This document shows, piece by piece, positions 58,858 to 64,000 of a stretch of DNA of 64,000 nt. Numbering within the stretch: position 1 is the stretch's first letter; every line of letters starts with the position of its first letter. This stretch comes from Verrucomicrobiota bacterium (lineage in GTDB: Bacteria > Verrucomicrobiota > Verrucomicrobiia > Limisphaerales > J093): positions 41,856-105,855 of the forward strand of contig JAKLFY010000013.1 in assembly GCA_022710935.1 (NCBI GenBank). Direction: 5' to 3'. Below the pieces are notes generated by a model, which saw only the letters and a program-made list of their open reading frames with translations, was not told where the DNA came from and searched no databases. Made by a program: the position numbers and the translations under genes.

Positions 58858-60270
58858 TCAAGCGCGGCGGGGGGCGAGGCGATCGAGGAGTTTCTGGTGC
58901 AGCCCGCCAAAACCGCCGTTGCTGAAGACGCAGACCACATCGCCTCCCTGAACGTTCCCGGCCAGGTGCTCGATGATCGAGTCGACGTCCGGCAGGTAGG
59001 CAGCCGTCTTGCCCGCGCCCTGGAGGTCGGCCATCAGGCGCTCGGGGTCGAGGCGTTCGTGGGGCGCCAGCAGTTCGAGTCGGGCCACCTGCGCGATGAC
59101 AACGGCGTCGGCGCCCAGGAAGGCGTCGGCCAGCTCGCGCTGGAACACGTTGCGGCGGGTGGTGTTGGTGCGCGGCTCGAACACGGCCCAGAGCTTTTCG
59201 GTGGGGTACTTGAGGCGCAGGGCCTTGAGGGTCTCGCGAATCGCCGTGGGGTGATGGCCGAAATCGTCGATCACCACGATGCCACCCGCGACGCCGCGGA
59301 CTTCGAGGCGCCGCTTGACCCCTTTGAAGGTGTTGAAGGCGGCCTGGATCTGCGCGTTGGTCAGGCCGCAGTGCCGGGCGCAGGCGATGACCCCGAGGGC
59401 GTTGCGCACATTGAGTTCGCCGATGAGGTTGAGGTGGTACTTGTGGTTGGGGGTTTCGAACTCGGTGGCGGTCGCTCCCAGCCGCAGTTTGAAGGCCCGC
59501 AGATGATTCTCCTCGCCAAAACCGAACCGTTTGATCGGGCAGTGTTTGAATTCGAGGAGCGGCGCGAGATTCGGGTCATCGCCGTTGGCCAGGACCAGTC
59601 CGTTGCGCGGCACCAGTCGGATCAGATGCGAGAAACTGGTCTGGATCGATTCGAGATCGCGGAAGATGTCGGCGTGATCGAACTCGAGGTTGTTGATGAT
59701 CGCGACCTCGGGCAGGTAATGCACGAACTTGCTGCGCTTGTCGAAGAAGGCCGTGTCGTATTCGTCGCCTTCGATGATGAACCAGTCGCTGTCGGTGAAC
59801 CGGGCGCCCTGGCTGAAGTTGGTCGGGATGCCGCCGATGAGGTAACTGGGATTGAGTCCGTTGTGCTCGAACACCCAGGCCAGCAGCGCGGTCGTCGTGG
59901 TCTTGCCGTGAGTGCCCGCCACCACAAGCGAGCGTTTTCCCCGGATGAAGTACTCGCGCAGCAGCTCCGGCAGGGAGCAGTACCGCGTTCTGTGGTCGAG
60001 CACCGCCTCGGCCTCCGGGTTGCCTCGCGAGATCGCGTTGCCGATCACCACCAGGTCGGGCTTGTGCGCCAAATTCCGCTCGGCGTAGCCGTTCATCACC
60101 TCGACCCCACGCTCGGCCAGGAACGTCGACATCGGTGGATAGACGTTCTCGTCCGAACCGGTCACCACGTATCCCTGGTCCTGCATCGCGGCCGCCGCCG
60201 AGGCCATGGCCGTGCCGCACACGCCGACAAAATGAAACGAACGAATCTCGGGCCGAAACATGCCGTCCAT
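58858..60270 (-). CDS. mpl: UDP-N-acetylmuramate:L-alanyl-gamma-D-glutamyl-meso-diaminopimelate ligase
   Basis: A 470-residue Mur ligase of the Mpl type, which reattaches recycled tripeptide to UDP-MurNAc. FHFVGVCGTAMASAAAAM starts the UDP-binding domain, AGTHGKTTTTALL (119-130) is the ATP loop, GDEYDTAFFDKRSKF and NNLEFDHADIF are the Mpl-specific central motifs, with the C-terminal ligase domain FGHHPTAIRETLKALR. Complete and of normal length. ATG 60270; a second ATG at 60261 is possible. The M28 peptidase gene diverges 81 bp away. Confidence 0.92.
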   Translation of the reverse strand: MDGMFRPEIRSFHFVGVCGTAMASAAAAMQDQGYVVTGSDENVYPPMSTFLAERGVEVMNGYAERNLAHKPDLVVIGNAISRGNPEAEAVLDHRTRYCSLPELLREYFIRGKRSLVVAGTHGKTTTTALLAWVFEHNGLNPSYLIGGIPTNFSQGARFTDSDWFIIEGDEYDTAFFDKRSKFVHYLPEVAIINNLEFDHADIFRDLESIQTSFSHLIRLVPRNGLVLANGDDPNLAPLLEFKHCPIKRFGFGEENHLRAFKLRLGATATEFETPNHKYHLNLIGELNVRNALGVIACARHCGLTNAQIQAAFNTFKGVKRRLEVRGVAGGIVVIDDFGHHPTAIRETLKALRLKYPTEKLWAVFEPRTNTTRRNVFQRELADAFLGADAVVIAQVARLELLAPHERLDPERLMADLQGAGKTAAYLPDVDSIIEHLAGNVQGGDVVCVFSNGGFGGLHQKLLDRLAPRRA

Positions 60271-60351
60271 GATGCGTCCGCGCCCGACAGTGAAAAGCAG
60301 AAAACAGAGAATCTCTTTGACTGCCGCCGCCGCACACGCCGACATAGCCGC

Positions 60352-61731
60352 GTGACAACTGTCTCCTCGATTGCGGTGGCGTGGATGATGCTGGCGGCTC
60401 CCCGGGGTCTTGCGGACGATTCCTCGCCGGTCCCGCCCCGCATGTCCGCCTATGCCCCCGCGGCGAACCGATTGATCGAGGCCGCCACCAACAGCGCGGT
60501 GGCGTTTGAGCGTCTCGCGTACCTGTGTGACAGCTTCGGTCCGCGCTTGAGCGGCAGCACCAACCTCGAAGCCGCCCTCGATTGGATCGTGTCCGAGCTC
60601 AAGCACGACCGTCTTGACCGGGTCTGGACCGAGGAGGTCCCCGTGCCATGCTGGGTGCGGGGCCCGGCGTCGCTCGAGATGCTCTCGCCGCGCGCACAGC
60701 CGCTGCACCTCGCCGCGCTGGGCGGAAGCGTTGCCACGCCGCCGGAGGGAATCACGGCGGACTTGCTCATCGTGCGCGATTTCACCGAACTCACCAACCG
60801 CGCCGCCGAGGCGCGCGGCCGGCTGGTCTTGTTCAATTACCCGTTCACCGGCTATGGCTCCGGCTTGCCCTACCGCTCACGCGGCGCCATCCAGGCCGCC
60901 AGGGCCGGCGCCGTCGGAAGCCTGATCCGCTCCCTGACCCCGTTCTCGATGCAGACGCCGCACACGGGGATGATGCGGTACGAGGACGGTGTACCGCCGA
61001 TTCCCCATGCCGCCCTGAGCGTCGAGGACGCGCTGCTGTTGCAGAGGTGGCAGGACCGCCGAGAACCGATTCGGCTGCGCCTGAGGCTGGCGGCGGAGAC
61101 GCGGCCCGATGTCCTGTCGCGCAACGTCCTGGCCGAACTCACGGGCCGGGAGCGGCCGGATCAGTATGTGATCGTTGGCGGGCACACCGATTCCTGGGAT
61201 CTGAGCCCGGGCGCCATGGACGATGCCGGCGGTTGCCTGGCCGCCTGGGAGGCGGTCCGGCTCCTGGCCAGGCTCGATCTCCGCCCGCGCCGCACGGTGC
61301 GGCTCGTGCTCTGGGTCAACGAGGAGAACGGGCTCCGTGGCGCGCGGGCCTACCGGACCAATCACCTGGCCGAACTGCCGCGCCACGTGCTCGCCATCGA
61401 GTCGGATTTCGGCGTCTTTCGTCCGGAAGGCTTCTCGTTCAGCGGTGCCGGGCGCCTGCGCGACGTGGTGACGGGCGTCACAAGCCTCCTGGGCGCCACC
61501 GGCGCGACGCGGATTCTGCCGGGTGGCGGCGGGGCGGACACGTCGCCCCTGGACGCGGAAGGGGTCCCCACGACGGAATTGCAGACGGAACGCGAGCGGT
61601 ACTTCTGGTACCACCACACCAGCGCCGACACGGTGGACAAGCTCGATCGCGACGATTTCAACCGGTGCGTCGCCTCGCTGGCGGCGATGATCTACATCGT
61701 CGCCGATTGGCCCGAGAACCTGCTGCGATAG
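60352..61731 (+). CDS. Exported M28 zinc peptidase (carboxypeptidase Q-like)
   Basis: A 459-residue peptidase with signal peptide (SSIAVAWMMLAAPRGLADD). A PA-like insert occupies about 130-240. The metal site is intact: GGHTDSWDLSPGAMDDAGG (H278, D290), VNEENGLRG with the catalytic and binding glutamates (324-325), IESDFG, and the His of YHHTSADTVDKL. The order matches M28 aminopeptidases of the plasma glutamate carboxypeptidase family. The GTG at 60352 is chosen as it gives a proper signal; the frame is open much farther upstream but runs antisense through mpl. Confidence 0.85.
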   Translation: MTTVSSIAVAWMMLAAPRGLADDSSPVPPRMSAYAPAANRLIEAATNSAVAFERLAYLCDSFGPRLSGSTNLEAALDWIVSELKHDRLDRVWTEEVPVPCWVRGPASLEMLSPRAQPLHLAALGGSVATPPEGITADLLIVRDFTELTNRAAEARGRLVLFNYPFTGYGSGLPYRSRGAIQAARAGAVGSLIRSLTPFSMQTPHTGMMRYEDGVPPIPHAALSVEDALLLQRWQDRREPIRLRLRLAAETRPDVLSRNVLAELTGRERPDQYVIVGGHTDSWDLSPGAMDDAGGCLAAWEAVRLLARLDLRPRRTVRLVLWVNEENGLRGARAYRTNHLAELPRHVLAIESDFGVFRPEGFSFSGAGRLRDVVTGVTSLLGATGATRILPGGGGADTSPLDAEGVPTTELQTERERYFWYHHTSADTVDKLDRDDFNRCVASLAAMIYIVADWPENLLR

Positions 61732-61910
61732 AAGGAATCACTGGATTGGCATTCGGGTCGGGGAGCACATATCTGCTGCGGAATACTGAAGCATTTGTCG
61801 GTGCCATCGTTTCCTCCGCACCGCTGCAAATCTCTCTTGCCACGCCACTTGGCAAGCGTAACGTCACGACGTGATGCAAAACATTGCGTCATTTCGGATG
61901 TCCATTACTT

Positions 61911-61917
61911 GTTAGGC
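61911..61917 (+). other. GTTAGGC core site at the left edge of the cassette array
   Basis: A GTTRRRY integron core immediately before the first cassette ORF. No matching inverse core (GCCTAAC) or stem lies in 61732-61910, so it could be an attI-like site, or the right half of an attC whose left half is lost. Confidence 0.45.
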
Positions 61918-61918
61918 G

Positions 61919-62317
61919 ATGATCACGCTCATCAATGCATCGGCGTTCCGTTCCGATGAGGGCGGATCTACGCCGCTGACACCTGAGGGATGTCGGGAGT
62001 ATTTGACGCGGTATGCTTCGAGCAAGGTTCGGCTGTGGGCATACCATTGCAGTCTGTCGCGGCTTGTTTTGCGGATAGACCGCCCAGCACATGAGAGTCT
62101 CCGACCGATTGATTTGGTATTCGTCAGCGTATCGGATATTCGTTGTCCCGTGCATTGGTTGCTCGGTGCGATTGAGATTCGTGACAACCCGGAGTCACCG
62201 GTTTTGTTTGGAGTGCCTTCGGCAGACGTTTCGATTTCCGCGTCGGACCTCACGATTGTTGTTCAGGATGAGTATCCACACAAATTATGGGAGCTTGAGT
62301 CGGGACGCATCGCCTAA
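61919..62317 (+). CDS. Cassette-encoded hypothetical protein 1
   Basis: A 132-residue protein of unknown family. The ATG is one base after the GTTAGGC core and the TAA stop lies inside the GCCTAAC inverse core of the following attC-like site, exactly the fit of an integron cassette gene. The sequence has no signal peptide or membrane segment; the middle (VHWLLGAIEIRDNPESPVLFG, VVQDEYPHKLWELE) is beta-rich. No function could be assigned. Confidence 0.65.
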   Translation: MITLINASAFRSDEGGSTPLTPEGCREYLTRYASSKVRLWAYHCSLSRLVLRIDRPAHESLRPIDLVFVSVSDIRCPVHWLLGAIEIRDNPESPVLFGVPSADVSISASDLTIVVQDEYPHKLWELESGRIA

Positions 62318-62437
62318 CCAGAGCGCTGCAGCGAACCGCCGCCCCGCTGGGCAGGCGGACGGTTCAGGTAATTTGGCCGCGACTGTTGCAGCCAACCGGG
62401 CGTTTCCGGCGGCGGTCGCTGAGCTTGGTCGTTCGGC
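62312..62437 (+). repeat. attC-like recombination site 1 (126 nt)
   Basis: Inverse core GCCTAAC (62312-62318) and core GTTCGGC (62431-62437). Inner stem AGCGAACCGCCGCC (62330-62343) pairs with 62408-62420 except for one extra A, the extrahelical base expected in folded single-stranded attC. Confidence 0.7.
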
Positions 62438-62458
62438 CTGACTCAACCATCTCCCGCT

Positions 62459-62908
62459 GTGTTCGCCGCTCTTAAGAAGATATTCGGTAGTCCGGTTTCC
62501 CCACCAATGGAGCTGGTAGTCGATCCAGTGCTGGGTCAGTTGCGCCTTTCACAGGATGCGGATTGGTGGGAAGCCAGTATGCTGATTAACAGCAAGTTGA
62601 TTGGGTTTAAGATTGCAGGAGATGGCGTGCCGCACCCCATGCGAATTGCGCACGCTCATGAGATTGTCCGCTCATTCGCTGAATTTGAAACGACGATCAG
62701 GAAGTTCTTGGAGGACCAAGCGCGGGACGTGAAGCACCTGCGACGCTTTTCGGATGAAATCCGCCAGCTCGAACTTGAGGACATCTGCCTGCTGCGGCCA
62801 GGGAAGCCCGATGATGGCATGATTTACTTCAAAGGGCCGGATGCTTATCGGGTATGGAGATGCGACTATGTCGACCGAAAGCCACAATCACTTGGTTTTG
62901 ATGACTAA
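62459..62908 (+). CDS. Cassette-encoded hypothetical protein 2
   Basis: A 149-residue protein starting at GTG 62459, ending with TAA three bases before the second attC inverse core. The end GMIYFKGPDAYRVWRCDYVDRKPQSLGFDD is like the end of DUF2262-type proteins of unknown function; that match is tentative. It is soluble and mixed alpha/beta. Its placement between two attC sites shows it travels as a unit. Confidence 0.6.
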   Translation: MFAALKKIFGSPVSPPMELVVDPVLGQLRLSQDADWWEASMLINSKLIGFKIAGDGVPHPMRIAHAHEIVRSFAEFETTIRKFLEDQARDVKHLRRFSDEIRQLELEDICLLRPGKPDDGMIYFKGPDAYRVWRCDYVDRKPQSLGFDD

Positions 62909-62911
62909 CAG

Positions 62912-63036
62912 GCCGAACCAGTCGCCCCACCGAACCGCCGCCCTGCGTTCCGGTTTCGGATGCGCCGGGGTGCTCGGACGCCGGATTCGCTGCCGGGCCC
63001 GTGGTCGGCGGCGCTCGGTGAGCTGAATCGTTGGCC
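62912..63036 (+). repeat. attC-like recombination site 2 (125 nt)
   Basis: Inverse core GCCGAAC (62912-62918), core GTTGGCC (63030-63036). Inner stem CACCGAACCGCCGCC (62928-62942) pairs with 63007-63020, again with one unpaired base. Confidence 0.7.
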
Positions 63037-63067
63037 TGCATCGGGTCGGGCCCATGTCCAGCCCGTC

Positions 63068-63096
63068 TTGACCCCTTGGCGCCTGGCTCGTAGGGT
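63068..63096 (+). promoter_or_regulatory. Putative promoter inside the HicBA cassette
   Basis: TTGACC (63068-63073), 17-bp spacer, TAGGGT (63091-63096), seven bases before the ATG. Weak -10, but spacing matches the Phd/VapC promoter layout. Confidence 0.35.
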
Positions 63097-63102
63097 CTTG
63101 GC

Positions 63103-63309
63103 ATGAGACAGGTTCTGATCCATCCGGGTGAAGACGGCTACTGGGTGGCCGAGTGTCCGAGTCTGCCGGGGTGCGTATCGCAAGGGACGACTCGGGAGGA
63201 AGCGATCCGCAACGTTAAAGAGGCGATTGAGGGATACATCATTTCGCTGCAGGAGGATGGGATCCCCGTTCCGGAGGACAAGTTGGATGCGCTGCTGCTG
63301 GCAGTATGA
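63103..63309 (+). CDS. hicB: HicB-like antitoxin
   Basis: A 68-residue partial RNase H-fold protein: MRQVLIHPGEDGYWVAECPSLPGCVSQGTTREEAIRNVKEAIEGYI is the HicB signature. It lacks a C-terminal DNA-binding domain, as short HicB proteins often do. The stop overlaps the hicA start (ATGA at 63306-63309), so both are co-translated. The antitoxin precedes the toxin, an order found in part of the family. Together they occupy one integron cassette. Confidence 0.88.
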   Translation: MRQVLIHPGEDGYWVAECPSLPGCVSQGTTREEAIRNVKEAIEGYIISLQEDGIPVPEDKLDALLLAV

Positions 63310-63527
63310 ACAAGCTGCCGAGGGTGTCTGGAGAGCAGGCCGCTGCTGCCCTTCAGCGGATCGGTTTTCGGGTGCGGCGTCAGCACGGGAGCCACATTAT
63401 TCTGAGGCGAGAGGAGCCGTTTGCGCAGACGGTGGTTCCAGCTCATCGGGAACTGGATCGAGGAACATTGAGAGCGATCCTTCGACAGAGCAATGTGAGC
63501 GTGGAGGAATTCCTCCGGCTACTCTGA
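63306..63527 (+). CDS. hicA: HicA-like mRNA interferase toxin
   Basis: A 73-residue dsRBD-like fold toxin: SGEQAAAALQRIGFRVRRQHGSHIILRRE carries the catalytic His (GSHIIL) of the HicA family; VPAHRELDRGTLRAILRQSNVSVEEFL completes it. It cleaves mRNA in other bacteria. It ends just before the third attC-like site. Confidence 0.9.
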   Translation: MNKLPRVSGEQAAAALQRIGFRVRRQHGSHIILRREEPFAQTVVPAHRELDRGTLRAILRQSNVSVEEFLRLL

Positions 63528-63531
63528 GGCA

Positions 63532-63657
63532 GGCCAACAAGACGCTGGAGGCAACGGCCACCAGCCACTCCGTTTGCGCATGTTCCGCTGAAGTGTGGTG
63601 GCGCGGTTCGCGCCGTAGGTTCTCAGTCGGTGGCCGTGCCTCAGCTTTGCGTTAGGC
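63532..63657 (+). repeat. attC-like recombination site 3 (126 nt)
   Basis: Inverse core GGCCAAC (63532-63538), core GTTAGGC (63651-63657). Inner stem GAGGCAACGGCCACC (63548-63562) pairs with 63629-63642 with one unpaired A. Confidence 0.7.
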
Positions 63658-63669
63658 CACAGCGCGCGT

Positions 63670-63870
63670 ATGGATCAGATGACACGTTACCGATTGGCTC
63701 GCGTCTCGTATTGGTTGTTGTTCATCATCGCGCCGGCTGTTGTGTTGTTTTTCATTGTCGGAGTTTCGAGTTCGAGCGCAGGAGTTTGTTTCGGCGTCGG
63801 CGTAGTTTTGGCCATCATCGGGGAGCACGGCTTCCGACCTTGGAAGCGGTTGTGGAAGGTCGAGACCTGA
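63670..63870 (+). CDS. Small two-helix membrane protein, cassette 4
   Basis: A 66-residue protein with two hydrophobic helices (about YWLLFIIAPAVVLFFIV and GVCFGVGVVLAIIG). Unknown family. It is the last cassette seen; its attC site is missing because an IS-like sequence begins 3 bp after the stop. Confidence 0.55.
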   Translation: MDQMTRYRLARVSYWLLFIIAPAVVLFFIVGVSSSSAGVCFGVGVVLAIIGEHGFRPWKRLWKVET

Positions 63871-63872
63871 GG

Positions 63873-64000
63873 TGTGAAATGGACCCCGGAATTTGGACCA
63901 GAGGTTAAGTTAGATTTTGCCGTGGATCGCTGGGTGTGAGAAACCAGCGAGACCATGAGTAAAACTAAATCAAACAAACGGAGACGACACAGCGGGGCCT
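63873..64000 (+). mobile_element. Left end of an IS3-family-like element
   Basis: Sequence begins TGTGAAATGGACCCCGGAAT, similar to the terminal inverted repeats of IS3-type elements. An open frame follows that looks like an OrfA N-terminus. Only 128 bp lie inside the window. Confidence 0.55.
63955..64000 (+). CDS. Transposase OrfA N-terminal fragment (window edge)
   Basis: MSKTKSNKRRRHSGA, the basic opening of IS3-family OrfA (normally continuing with FKAKVALEA-like helix-turn-helix). Truncated by the window end. Confidence 0.6.
   Translation, partial: MSKTKSNKRRRHSGA

Noticed and set aside
58897..60351. Open frame upstream of the M28 peptidase start
   Set aside because: Runs antisense to mpl, which is clearly coding; the GTG at 60352 gives a proper signal peptide.

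Overview
The window is GC-rich bacterial DNA with mostly long, tightly packed genes. It is probably from a member of the Verrucomicrobiota, plausibly the Limisphaerales/Pedosphaera side. This rests on gene content, not on a marker gene: a short-pilin-like secreted protein with an FTLIEL cleavage motif, Tat-exported Gfo/Idh/MocA and aldo-keto-reductase-like proteins, a CRTAC1/FG-GAP giant next to a formylglycine-generating-enzyme-like lipoprotein, a ceramidase-like protein, ThuA and FGGY sugar enzymes, and abundant short intergenic repeats. Planctomycetota or Lentisphaerota are not excluded. No rRNA, tRNA or CRISPR array was seen. Left third (1-25 kb): an HsdR remnant at the edge, then secreted hydrolase-like and sugar-related proteins (BNR-like propeller, isochorismatase-ThuA fusion, alpha-toroid protein, beta-barrel porin, glycosidase-like protein, ceramidase, pseudopilin). 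A Tat-exported oxidoreductase pair follows with a TIM-barrel/beta-helix fusion protein, which reads like a carbohydrate-processing cluster. On the minus strand a kinase-polymerase-ligase run follows (rhaB, holB, O-antigen ligase-like). Middle (25-44 kb): a DUF3748 propeller, a DNA-methylase remnant, an operon of SNF2 helicase, URO-D-like protein and MFS sugar transporter, then overlapping trpA-manC. On the plus strand ptsI is followed by a DUF6057-like membrane protein and a c-type-haem-containing TolB-like propeller; a convergent SGNH/TPR protein closes the set. Right third (44-61.7 kb): HEAT-repeat protein, a Phd/VapC toxin-antitoxin pair, ileS, an organophosphate-type MFS transporter with a HAD phosphatase, a 22-residue histone-H1-like peptide gene with its own promoter, near-consensus Shine-Dalgarno and strong terminator, a PolB-type exonuclease, CRTAC1 and FGE proteins, mpl, and an M28 peptidase. 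End (61.7-64 kb): an integron-type gene cassette array without a visible integrase. Three attC-like sites of 125-126 nt separate four cassettes, one carrying a HicB-HicA pair; the array is cut by the left end of an IS3-like element. Intergenic DNA is rich in short interspersed repeats. These include a 74-bp near-identical element present twice, and a TAGCCCG/TAACCCG-ended family whose end supplies or abuts the stop codon of four different genes.
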